Positions 16,303 to 23,425 of a DNA stretch of 37,357 bases are shown in pieces (position 1 is the first letter of the stretch; the number at the start of each line of letters is the position of its first letter). The position numbers were made by a program, and so were the translations under genes. The notes under the pieces were generated by a model. It did no database searches, was not told where the DNA came from, and saw only the letters and a list, made by a program, of their open reading frames with translations. The DNA is from Planctomycetaceae bacterium (lineage in GTDB: Bacteria; Planctomycetota; Planctomycetia; Planctomycetales; Planctomycetaceae): contig PBOU01000049.1 of the NCBI GenBank assembly GCA_002724415.1, positions 60,853 through 98,209 of the forward strand. Direction: 5' to 3'.

Positions 16303-17303
16303 ACTCCCTCGGACAGCACCTCAGCCAGCCGGAATCCTGCCTCGACCACGCGGCGGCGCGACACCGTCCGGGCCTGTCGGGCGTAGTCGTCGGACAACTC
16401 CACCGCTGGAATCGCCTGTTGTGGATCCGATTCGCCTCGGCGAATCGCTCGCAGGATCGTCGGCGAATACACCACTTTGCGAGCCAGAAGATGACTCTCG
16501 GTCACCCAGGCCGCGGGCTGCAACCGCTTCGTGGCCCGGCGGCCTGCCGACACCAGCGTGGCGTCGGCCAGCAGAGAAGCCGCCCGGCGGACCAGGTCTC
16601 CGTTCAACGCTCGACCACTCCCAAACTGCCCATCCCAGTACATGTGCAGGTTGATGTCCTTCTTGTCTCCTCGAATCGGCACGTCGTTGCCACCTCGGTC
16701 ACCTCGGGGAAAACGTCTCGCCGTGAACGATGCGGTGGAATGACACGGCTGGTGCACGTCACCGACCATGTGGCACAACCAGGTCACGCACAACGCCCGT
16801 TCGGCTTCAGTTGCGTCCCGGGCCGACAAGCGACGCCGGCACAACGTGATCGCCTGGATCACGTTGAGTTCCTGGGTCGACAGGGTCGCAGTCGTTGGCA
16901 CATTGGAGTCCAGGTTGACCTTCAATTGCCTTCCGAGAACCCGGCGATCATCGGCGGAAAGAAACAGTGGCCGGTTGATGTAATGCCAGGTCGGCCGATC
17001 GCGGTCGGTCTTGCGGACCAGGTCACTCCAGACCGCCGCCTGAGAAACGATCCACCGGTGCCGCAACTGGACACCCTGGACCTGATCACCGGGCGTGAAA
17101 TATTTTTCGGCCTGGGGATGTTTCCCCAGCAACTTCAGCACTCTCATCCGGGTGGTGGCGTCCATCCGGTCCCAGGCGATCAGGGCCACCAGCCTGTGCC
17201 CAGAATCCCACCAGGATCTCGCCGGTGCCGCCCAACTCGAGACCAGCAGCAGGACCAGGCCCGCCACCACAATCCTCCGGCCGCGGTTTGGTTGTGTCAT
17301 CAT
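16296..17303 (-). CDS. S1/P1-type nuclease, secreted
   Basis: Zinc-dependent single-strand nuclease family (S1/P1), which cleaves RNA and ssDNA and often removes 3'-phosphates; predicted periplasmic or secreted. After a signal peptide (RIVVAGLVLLLVSSWAAPARS) the mature chain should begin with Trp (WWDSGHRL), and the N-terminal Trp is itself a zinc ligand in this family. Further ligand motifs are WHYIN, HMVGDVHQP and GGNDVPIRG followed by NLHMYWD. The three-zinc site therefore seems complete, and length (about 335 residues) is normal. The start is ATG 17303 or the adjacent ATG 17300; a TTG extension to 17318 looks unlikely. Upstream lies the divergent propeller gene. A role in nutrient scavenging from nucleic acid is inference. 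Confidence 0.9.
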   Translation of the reverse strand: MMTQPNRGRRIVVAGLVLLLVSSWAAPARSWWDSGHRLVALIAWDRMDATTRMRVLKLLGKHPQAEKYFTPGDQVQGVQLRHRWIVSQAAVWSDLVRKTDRDRPTWHYINRPLFLSADDRRVLGRQLKVNLDSNVPTTATLSTQELNVIQAITLCRRRLSARDATEAERALCVTWLCHMVGDVHQPCHSTASFTARRFPRGDRGGNDVPIRGDKKDINLHMYWDGQFGSGRALNGDLVRRAASLLADATLVSAGRRATKRLQPAAWVTESHLLARKVVYSPTILRAIRRGESDPQQAIPAVELSDDYARQARTVSRRRVVEAGFRLAEVLSEGVR

Positions 17304-17434
17304 TAAACATTCCCACAAGTCTGGCGTTGCAAGTCCACGTCACTTCGCTCAGGGTGACGTACTCGAACCAGTCTTGCCACACCACCGCTGCCCGCTCCCC
17401 TCTCTCCTTCCTCCCCAACAGGCGACGACCGACG

Positions 17435-18493
17435 ATGCCAATCCCGATTGCCGGAGGATGGACCCGAGAAGCGGGCATTCGTATCGAGGGCACTCGTGAC
17501 CTCGACGCGTCAAAAACCCAGGCGCCCGGCGTGATCGCACGACCAAGCGGTGGTTTCCGTCTGTTCTACACCGGCGTGGGACCAGGCCGCCCCTACCCGG
17601 AATGCCAGGGCTACATCCTGAGTGCCGTCTCCGATGACGGGTTGGAGTTCTCGGTTGAACCCGGCATCCGCCTGGCCCCCGACCCCGCCGTCGAGTACAT
17701 GTCGTTGCGACTGTTGGCTCCCTCGATCGTTCAACTGGCTGACGGACGATGGAGAATGTATGTCGAGGCGAGGGGAACATCGCAACAGCCGCCGGTGATC
17801 ACCAGTGCCATCTCCGACGACCAGTTGCAATGGAGACACGAGCCCGGGGTGCGATTGAGCACTTCAGGTGGCCTGGGCGGACCACGTTTGACTCAACTGC
17901 CTGGCGGACGCTGCCGCCTGCTGGCCTGCGCCGACGACTACGGACCGATGGGACGATCCGGCGGCCTGCGGAAAGGCAAACACATCATCAGCGCCCTCTC
18001 CGACGACGGGCTCGAGTTCGTTGCCGAACCCGGCCAGCGAATCCGCAGTGGCCAGGCCCCCTGGGACGCCATGGGGATCACCGCCGGACAGCTACTGGGG
18101 CCAACCGGGGAATCCATCACCGACACGGCCTGGACCATGATTTTTTCGGCCTGGCAGGACGCCCCTCCCGGCAGTGTCATTCCTCGCCATCCCAGTGACC
18201 CAACCGGGACCGACACACCGCCGGGCGAACTCGATTTCGCCGCCGCGTCCATCGCTTCCGACATCGCCGGTTTCCGGTCCAGGATCTTCCAAGCCACCTC
18301 GCCGGATGGACTGAGCTTTGGCCCCTCCGAATGCATAGTGGCTGGTGGAGGCTACGACAGCGACGACATCGACGCCGTGCATGCCGAGGACATGTCGGTC
18401 ATCTCACTCGGAGACGGACGCCAACGGATGTACTATGCCGCCTGTGATACGGCAGGCCGCTGGCGGATCGCCAGTGCCGTGACCAGTCCCTGA
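17435..18493 (+). CDS. Beta-propeller glycosidase-like protein (GH43/BNR-type repeats)
   Basis: 352-residue protein of five-bladed beta-propeller type, related to GH43/GH32-like or sialidase-like repeats. Four copies of an Asp-box-like element can be seen: SAVSDDGLEFSVEPG, SAISDDQLQWRHEPG, SALSDDGLEFVAEPG and QATSPDGLSFGPSE, spaced roughly 60-110 residues apart. A GGFRLFYTG strand near the start is typical of glycosidase-like propellers. No signal peptide is visible, so it may be cytoplasmic. Start ATG 17435 is chosen because the frame upstream (to 17225) is Pro/Ser-rich and overlaps the S1/P1 gene. It ends 21 bases before the sodium:solute symporter gene. A joint role in uptake and processing of a sugar-like compound is plausible; I cannot confirm catalytic residues. 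Confidence 0.7.
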   Translation: MPIPIAGGWTREAGIRIEGTRDLDASKTQAPGVIARPSGGFRLFYTGVGPGRPYPECQGYILSAVSDDGLEFSVEPGIRLAPDPAVEYMSLRLLAPSIVQLADGRWRMYVEARGTSQQPPVITSAISDDQLQWRHEPGVRLSTSGGLGGPRLTQLPGGRCRLLACADDYGPMGRSGGLRKGKHIISALSDDGLEFVAEPGQRIRSGQAPWDAMGITAGQLLGPTGESITDTAWTMIFSAWQDAPPGSVIPRHPSDPTGTDTPPGELDFAAASIASDIAGFRSRIFQATSPDGLSFGPSECIVAGGGYDSDDIDAVHAEDMSVISLGDGRQRMYYAACDTAGRWRIASAVTSP

Positions 18494-18514
18494 CACTCTT
18501 GCCGAGGACCCGAC

Positions 18515-20089
18515 GTGGACTCGATTTCTCCAATCGACTGGGCCATCTGTGGCTGCTACCTCGCTCTGGTCATCGGCCTGGGCCTGTTCTTCTCCAACAA
18601 GCAGAAGAACAACGACGACTTCTTTCTCGGCGGTCGCAACATGCACTGGCTGCCGGTTGGATTGTCGTTGTTCGCCACAACTTTCAGTTCCAACTCGTTT
18701 GTCGGCCTGCCAGCCGAGGGAGCGTATCGGGACTACCACCAGTTGCTGGCGATCTTCTTCATTCCCTTCGTCGTGATCCCCATCACCTGCATCTGGTTCA
18801 TTCCTTTCTACAAGGGCCTGGGATTTGTCAGTCTCTACGAGTACCTCGAACGGCGTTTCTCGCGTCCGATCCGGCTGATGGCCAGCCTGATTTTCATGCT
18901 CTATTCAGCCGGGTGGATGGGCACGATGCTGCTGGCCGTCTCGAGAATTCTCGACGTGGTACTCGACAACCAGTCGATCATCCAGACTCTCTCGGTGATT
19001 GCCGTGGTCGGCCTGCTGGCTACGATCTACACCGCAGTTGGCGGCGTGAAAGCCGTGATCTGGACCGACACCATCCAGGCTTTCGCCCTGTTTGGCGGCA
19101 TGGTCTTTTTGCTGGCCCTGTTGGTGTCAAAGATTGACGGGGGATTCTCGACATTCCTGGCCACCGGCACCGCCAACGACAAGTTCACGATGTTCCGGCT
19201 CGATGGTGGGCTTGGCGAACGAAATCTCTTCTCGGCCTGTGCCTACGGATTCTTCGTTTACATGGGTGGGCAACTTGCCTCCTACGGCGCCTTCCAACGG
19301 TACGTGACCGTCGACACCGTCGGCGAGGCCCGTCGAGCACTGATCATCAAGGGTGTCTTCACGCTCTTGTCGTGCACACTGTTCTTCATGGTCGGCACGG
19401 CCCTGTTCGTCTATTACCAGCAGTCCCACGTCGAGGTCTTCGAGCACCTGGGCTCTGGCCGTGGCCGCGACCAGTTGCTCCCCCACTTCGTGATCAACTT
19501 CGCCGGTGGTTACGGCATGACCGGACTGATCCTCGCGGGCCTGTTTGCGGCAGCGATGAGCAGCCTGGACAGCGGCATCAACAGCATGACCGCCACGCTG
19601 GTCACCGACTGGTACCGTGGCAAGGAACTGGGAACCCGGGTCAACCGGTTCCTGACCGCCGCGTTTGGTTTCGGTGTGACCGGCATCGCCTGCATGCTGG
19701 CAATGATTGACTCGCCGGTTTTCGACATCCTGCTCTCGATTGCCGGAGCCACGCTGGGATTGCTGCTCGCGGTGATGATGCTGGGAATGCTGGTCCCCCG
19801 GGTGAACACCACCGGCGTGCTGGCTGGACTGGCAAGCGGGTTGTTCGTCTTCGCGCTGGTCCGCCTCGGCCTGGCACGACTGGACGCCCAGCAACTCGAA
19901 AACCTCGGATCACTGGCAGGTCTCAAGGACAACACCTGGTGGGACGGCCTGCTGACCACCGTGACGGCGATCGTTGTCGGCATCGCAGCCAGTTTCCTGT
20001 CCCCCGCTCCTCGCTCCGGACAACTCAACGGGTTGCTCCTGGTCACCGGACCGAAACACGCGGCTCCACCGTCGGAGAGTGCCGAGTAA
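18515..20089 (+). CDS. Sodium:solute symporter (SSS family)
   Basis: Inner-membrane Na+-coupled symporter of the SSS/SLC5 family (524 residues, usual length). It begins at a GTG codon (18515) with GAGGA eight bases upstream. The protein has about 13-14 hydrophobic segments, starting with WAICGCYLALVIGLGLFF. Family motifs include the FFLGGRNMHWLPVGLSLFA region after TM1, ATTFSSNSFVGLPAEGAY in TM2, YTAVGGVKAVIWTD in the middle and AAMSSLDSGINSM, the sodium-site Ser region in TM8. The solute cannot be predicted. It is probably co-transcribed with the propeller glycosidase-like gene 21 bases upstream; several SSS transporters of sugars or sialic acid have such neighbours. It converges on the phosphoglycerate mutase gene, 73 bases away. 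Confidence 0.93.
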   Translation: MDSISPIDWAICGCYLALVIGLGLFFSNKQKNNDDFFLGGRNMHWLPVGLSLFATTFSSNSFVGLPAEGAYRDYHQLLAIFFIPFVVIPITCIWFIPFYKGLGFVSLYEYLERRFSRPIRLMASLIFMLYSAGWMGTMLLAVSRILDVVLDNQSIIQTLSVIAVVGLLATIYTAVGGVKAVIWTDTIQAFALFGGMVFLLALLVSKIDGGFSTFLATGTANDKFTMFRLDGGLGERNLFSACAYGFFVYMGGQLASYGAFQRYVTVDTVGEARRALIIKGVFTLLSCTLFFMVGTALFVYYQQSHVEVFEHLGSGRGRDQLLPHFVINFAGGYGMTGLILAGLFAAAMSSLDSGINSMTATLVTDWYRGKELGTRVNRFLTAAFGFGVTGIACMLAMIDSPVFDILLSIAGATLGLLLAVMMLGMLVPRVNTTGVLAGLASGLFVFALVRLGLARLDAQQLENLGSLAGLKDNTWWDGLLTTVTAIVVGIAASFLSPAPRSGQLNGLLLVTGPKHAAPPSESAE

Positions 20090-20162
20090 CCGCAGGAAAC
20101 GTCACGACGCCTCGTTCCGGGACAGGTGGCAACGGATTCCGCTTGGTGGATGGGCCACAGGC

Positions 20163-21353
20163 TCAATCGGTCGCCAGCCACCACGACATCAGGTCACTGC
20201 CGCGGTCAAAGAGCAGCGACGAACCCGATGCGGTGATGTCGTCATAGTGCAGGTCCTCTCCCGGCGAGAGTCCGGTCCCACAGGCCGCAATCGGAACGGT
20301 GCCATGGGCGTGCGCCCTGGTTCTCAGCAACGTGGGATGATCAGGAGAGACCAGGATCCGGTAATCACCATTCCTGGCCAAATGGTCGTGAACCGGCCCA
20401 ACGATGAATTCATCGATCCGCTCCAACGCCTCGATTTTCCCGGGCATGTCTCCATCGTGTGATGCCTCGTCTGTCGCCTCCACATGCACCACCACAAGAT
20501 CGTGATCGGCCAATGCAGCGATTGCCGCCCGCCCCTTGGCCGCATAATCAGTGTCCATGTAGCCGGTGGCTCCATCGACCTCGATGACACTCAATCCCAG
20601 CAAACGCCCGAGGCCGCGGACCAAGTCCACAGCGGTCACCACCGCCCCCGTCTTCCCGTATTGGTCAAGAAAAGGCGTCAGGCTCGGCCGTTGCCCCAGT
20701 CCCCAGAGCCAGGCCTGTGTGGCCCGTGACTCCCCCCTGGCCCCGGCAAACACCTGGCGACTGCGATCCATCAGGTCACGCAGCACCGAGGCTCCGGGGC
20801 CACGTGGCAAGCGACCCAACACGGGCATCTGGATCATGTCGTGTGGCGGAGTTGTCTCGGTCTCGATCGTCAAGCCCACCCCACAATCACCGGCCTCCGC
20901 CCGAAACACCAACAGATTGCGATATCCGACGCCCGCATGAAATTGCCACGGGGACTCGTCTCCGACATCCCGTTGCAGGCAGTCGATCAGCCGGACCGCC
21001 TCATCACTGTCCACGTGCCCGGCGGTGTAACTCTCCAGCACGCCACCTGTGACCGTCACCAGGTTGCAGCGAATCGCCCAGTCGTCGTCACCGAGTTCAA
21101 TACCACGTGCGGCGGCCTCGATCGCCGCCCGCCCCGTCTGGTTCGCCAGCGGGTCATACCCCATCAGGCTCATCATTCCCACGTCGCTGCCACTGGGCAG
21201 TTCCCCGGGCACGTGGTTGGCACGCCCGAGAACCCCCTGGCGGACAATCGAATCGATGAACGGTAGCCGAGCCGCCTGCAAGGGCGTCAGGCCATCGGCG
21301 GCCGGTTGGGGCTCGTCGGCGGCTCCGTCAGGAACGATCAACGCGAATTTCAT
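20163..21353 (-). CDS. Cofactor-independent phosphoglycerate mutase, archaeal-type (ApgM-like; possible homoserine kinase)
   Basis: Alkaline-phosphatase-superfamily enzyme of the archaeal-type 2,3-bisphosphoglycerate-independent phosphoglycerate mutase family (396 residues), cytoplasmic. Residues visible are the metal-binding Asp in IVPDGAAD (Asp9), the catalytic Ser-Asp in PSGSDVGMMSLMGYDP (Ser56, Asp57), VVHVEATDEASHDGD and VSPDHPT near the C-terminus with metal Asp/His. The start is ATG 21353, where the first strand MKFALIVPDG begins; an upstream GTG at 21389 adds 12 unstructured residues. Bacterial members of this family have been proposed to act as homoserine kinase in genomes without thrB, so glycolytic activity is not certain. 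No threonine-pathway neighbour is present here. Confidence 0.88.
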   Translation of the reverse strand: MKFALIVPDGAADEPQPAADGLTPLQAARLPFIDSIVRQGVLGRANHVPGELPSGSDVGMMSLMGYDPLANQTGRAAIEAAARGIELGDDDWAIRCNLVTVTGGVLESYTAGHVDSDEAVRLIDCLQRDVGDESPWQFHAGVGYRNLLVFRAEAGDCGVGLTIETETTPPHDMIQMPVLGRLPRGPGASVLRDLMDRSRQVFAGARGESRATQAWLWGLGQRPSLTPFLDQYGKTGAVVTAVDLVRGLGRLLGLSVIEVDGATGYMDTDYAAKGRAAIAALADHDLVVVHVEATDEASHDGDMPGKIEALERIDEFIVGPVHDHLARNGDYRILVSPDHPTLLRTRAHAHGTVPIAACGTGLSPGEDLHYDDITASGSSLLFDRGSDLMSWWLATD

Positions 21354-21465
21354 CGATTTCGGGATCCGGAATTCTCGACCAACAGACACTCTGATTCGCT
21401 GGCAGGCCGCTGTTTCCAGGCGTCATTCGAACCGCAGGCTGATTGATTGTGAACAACCGACTCGC

Positions 21466-21507
21466 AAAAAAAGTCAGGGGAGACAGCGACAACCGCTGTC
21501 TCCCCTG
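21466..21507 (-). terminator. Rho-independent terminator of tRNA-Ser
   Basis: A perfect 14-bp stem (21475-21488 with 21494-21507) and a five-base loop, followed on the minus strand by AC and seven T residues (21466-21472 read as A on the plus strand). It begins ten bases after the tRNA 3' end. It also protects the downstream phosphoglycerate mutase gene from read-through. This is the clearest intrinsic terminator in the window. Confidence 0.9.
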
Positions 21508-21516
21508 AAAACAAAG

Positions 21517-21603
21517 CGGAGAGGGAGGGATTCGAACCCTCGGTACCCGTGAAGGTACACCGGTTTTCGAGACCGGCACATTCGGCCACTCTGTCACCTC
21601 TCC
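21517..21603 (-). tRNA. tRNA-Ser(CGA)
   Basis: An 87-base class II tRNA. The acceptor stem GGAGAGG (5', 21597-21603) pairs with CCTCTCC (3'), and the discriminator base is G. The anticodon stem-loop CCGGTCTCGAAAACCGG presents CGA, reading the serine codon UCG. A long variable arm (GTACC, loop, GGTAC) and a T-arm GAGGGTTCGAATCCCTC complete the cloverleaf. CCA is not encoded in the genome. A strong intrinsic terminator follows directly. Confidence 0.97.
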
Positions 21604-21648
21604 CCGGCTCCGTCAGCGAAGGCTCTGCCCCACCGTCAGGCCGCGGCA

Positions 21649-21678
21649 ATCATAGCCCCCGTGGCTCTTTCGCGCCAA
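21649..21678 (-). promoter_or_regulatory. Candidate sigma-70 promoter for tRNA-Ser
   Basis: On the minus strand TTGGCG (21673-21678) and TATGAT (21649-21654) are separated by 18 bases, matching the -35 box in 4/6 and the -10 box in 5/6 positions. Transcription would begin near 21642, giving a leader of about 39 bases before the mature tRNA 5' end. The boxes lie in the 3' end of the upstream membrane-protein gene. Confidence 0.45.
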
Positions 21679-22636
21679 GTGGCGCCCCCGGCCCCAGCCT
21701 GGACTCGATCCAATCGTCATCGACAAAACGTGCCCACAGCCATCTCAGGGTCGATTCGGCCCGCTCGTAAACGGCGACGCGTTGCTCGGCCACAACCGTC
21801 TCTTCATCGGCAAACGCCATTCCCGCTGGTCCCAGCACAGCGTCCCCCTCGATCCTCGCCAATTCCTCGTTGACCCGGTTTCCAACTCGCGCGGCCCAGA
21901 CCAGGCCATACGCCTGGTAGAAATCATCCCATGCCTTGTCCAATCGTTCTCGAAAATCCGGATCCGGTTCAGACGGAACAACGGTGCCCGATCGACGGGC
22001 TCGCCACAACGCTCCGGACAACAGCAGAACACCGCCAAGCCGAGTGAATTCCCCCCACGTTCCAGCGGGAATCGACCCGGTCAGGGGCCAGAGAATCGCG
22101 ACAAGTCCACCAACACCGGCCAGGACAACTCCACCTCGTCGGGTCAACACATAGTTGCCCGTGCCCAGGACGAGCACGACCAGCCAGGCCACCAACTCGG
22201 GCCAATCGAGATGAACATTTTGCAGCAGTGGTCCCGAGGACACACCGCTGACTCGGCCGGCCACGGCCACTCCCGTCACCGGCCATTCGAGCACCAGGAC
22301 CAGCGGAATCATCACGAACGCGCCCCACGCTCCCGAACCGGGCCGGCGGGCTCCCAAAACGGCCACGGCCGGACACACCCACAGGACGCAGGATGCGTAC
22401 CACAGGTGATCCGCAACACTCCGGAAAGGGGTCCCGAGCAGTTCAGCCACCGCCGCAGCCAGCGACAAGACTATGGCCGAAACTCCCCATCGCCAGGCCG
22501 ACAACAATGTCGTACCTGCCACCGCCGCGCGGCCTCTCCACCAGCCGTACGCGGCGGCAACCAGTGCTGCGATCGTCACGACATGCATAACCCGAATCAC
22601 TCCCTCCCCCGCACAACCCGACCCCTGATCCGTCAT
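21650..22636 (-). CDS. Multi-pass membrane protein of unknown function
   Basis: About 328 residues with roughly seven hydrophobic segments in the first two thirds (for example VVTIAALVAAAYGWW, WGVSAIVLSLAAAVAEL, AWGAFVMIPLVLVLEWP, LVAWLVVLVLGTGNYVL, GVVLAGVGGLVAILWPL). A soluble C-terminal region of about 110 residues, rich in Trp, Arg and Asp, follows (RERLDKAWDDFYQAYGLVWAARVGNRVN). I do not recognise the family; the C-terminal part looks conserved rather than random, with many aromatic and paired charged residues. The start is uncertain: ATG 22636 is used, while a GTG at 22654 and an ATG at 22588 are alternatives. It lies upstream of the tRNA-Ser gene in the same orientation and is divergent from the repeat protein gene. 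Confidence 0.75.
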   Translation of the reverse strand: MTDQGSGCAGEGVIRVMHVVTIAALVAAAYGWWRGRAAVAGTTLLSAWRWGVSAIVLSLAAAVAELLGTPFRSVADHLWYASCVLWVCPAVAVLGARRPGSGAWGAFVMIPLVLVLEWPVTGVAVAGRVSGVSSGPLLQNVHLDWPELVAWLVVLVLGTGNYVLTRRGGVVLAGVGGLVAILWPLTGSIPAGTWGEFTRLGGVLLLSGALWRARRSGTVVPSEPDPDFRERLDKAWDDFYQAYGLVWAARVGNRVNEELARIEGDAVLGPAGMAFADEETVVAEQRVAVYERAESTLRWLWARFVDDDWIESRLGPGAPLGAKEPRGL

Positions 22637-22875
22637 TTCCCGAACAGTCGACACATGCCCGCGTTGCGACTGTTACGACCGCCACCGCCCTTCCCCACTC
22701 AGAGACTAGCGGCCCGAGTCAACGGTTTCACCGCAACGTCGGCCGCCTGAATGACGAAAACCAACTCTGTGACGCTCGATCAACAAGGTCGAGTCGAGGT
22801 GGGGTGGCTTGTAGGTGACCCCGCAGAGATGAACCCTCACACGTGTCACACACCATGACTAAAGGAGATCTCCCG
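22637..22875. other. Intergenic region between divergent genes
   Basis: A 239-base gap between the membrane protein and the repeat protein. It must hold the promoter of the repeat protein gene, but I see no convincing -35/-10 pair. The only notable elements are an ACACGTGT palindrome (22839-22846) and a good Shine-Dalgarno AAAGGAG at its right end (22861-22867), eight bases before the ATG at 22876. Confidence 0.4.
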
Positions 22876-23298
22876 ATGAAGTTGACAACTGTGATCACCG
22901 CTGTTGCGGCTCTGTTTATTGGTACCCAATCCGCCGACGCCGGTCTGCTGGACTTCCTTCGCCTGAACAATGGCGACAAGCACAAGTGCGAAGTCAAGAC
23001 CTCGAAGCCGAAGTGTGCCAAGCCTGCCGCGCCGAAGTGTGCCAAGCCTGCCGCCCCCAAGTGCGCCAAGCCTGCCGCCCCGAAGTGCGCCAAGCCCGCC
23101 GCCCCGAAGTCCGCCAAGCCCGCCGCCCCGAAGTGCGCCAAGCCTGCCGCCCCCAAGTGCGCCAAGCCTGCCGCCCCGAAGTGCGCCAAGCCGGCTGCTC
23201 CGAAGACGGCCACCAAGAGCTGTGATTACGAGAAGAAGACGACGCTGTTGCCCCAGATTCGCCTCCCGCGTATCCGTCGCATCAGCTTCCTCAACTAA
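22876..23298 (+). CDS. Secreted Lys/Cys/Pro/Ala octapeptide-repeat protein
   Basis: A 140-residue exported protein. The signal peptide is MKLTTVITAVAALFIG with cleavage near SADA-GLL. A short linker (LLDFLRLNNGDKHKCEVKTSK) leads into eight tandem PKCAKPAA octapeptides (about residues 45-108), the fifth carrying Ser in place of Cys. The C-terminal tail is very basic and ends in LPRIRRISFLN. The start is fixed by AAAGGAG eight bases upstream; an ATG at 22855 is in frame but has no such site. Regular cysteines every eight residues with lysines suggest a disulfide- or metal-linked structural protein, perhaps of the cell envelope; this is inference. It is basic and of low complexity, so homology searches would be uninformative. 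A hairpin follows the gene, then the kinase gene. Confidence 0.85.
   Translation: MKLTTVITAVAALFIGTQSADAGLLDFLRLNNGDKHKCEVKTSKPKCAKPAAPKCAKPAAPKCAKPAAPKCAKPAAPKSAKPAAPKCAKPAAPKCAKPAAPKCAKPAAPKTATKSCDYEKKTTLLPQIRLPRIRRISFLN
23008..23199 (+). repeat. Eight tandem 24-bp repeats (PKCAKPAA coding)
   Basis: Eight in-frame copies of a 24-base unit, consensus CCG-AAG-TGC-GCC-AAG-CCT-GCC-GCC. Copies 3 and 7 are identical, and copies 4 and 5 differ by one base, the Cys-to-Ser change TGC to TCC. Copy 8 has drifted most, with three third-position changes (CCG-GCT-GCT at the end). Near-identity in DNA points to recent duplication or ongoing slippage and gene conversion. Confidence 0.97.
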
Positions 23299-23328
23299 TA
23301 ACGCACCGTGCGTTTGAGTTGAACGCTG

Positions 23329-23368
23329 ACACGCCCGGGTCGATTCCCCTGGAATCACCCGGGCGTGT
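23329..23368 (+). terminator. Long hairpin after the repeat protein gene
   Basis: ACACGCCCGGGT (23329-23340) pairs perfectly with ACCCGGGCGTGT (23357-23368). The inside continues as GATTCC/GGAATC around a CCT loop, with one bulged C. The whole forms an 18-bp, very stable stem. Only TT-CG-TT follows, so the T-tract is weak, but position 30 bases after the stop fits a terminator. Confidence 0.7.
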
Positions 23369-23395
23369 TTCGTTAACTCCAAGCCGTGTTACAAT
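23368..23395 (+). promoter_or_regulatory. Possible promoter of the kinase gene
   Basis: TACAAT (23390-23395) is a 5/6 match to the -10 box, 30 bases before the kinase ATG. The -35 region (TTTCGT, 23368-23373, 16-base spacing) is a poor match, so this is a weak candidate only. Confidence 0.25.
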
Positions 23396-23425
23396 CTAGG
23401 CAGCCCCGTGTAGAGCACCCCTTCG

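Noticed and set aside
21328-21649. Two minus-strand open frames over the tRNA-Ser
   Set aside because: They run through the tRNA and its terminator and have no family similarity.
23008-23199. 24-bp repeat array as a CRISPR or other non-coding repeat
   Set aside because: The units are contiguous with no spacers and stay in frame as an octapeptide.
22728-23216. Antisense open frame with GAAGLAHFGAAGLAH repeats on the minus strand
   Set aside because: It is the mirror of the 24-bp repeat array; the sense protein has a signal peptide and ribosome-binding site and the antisense one has neither.
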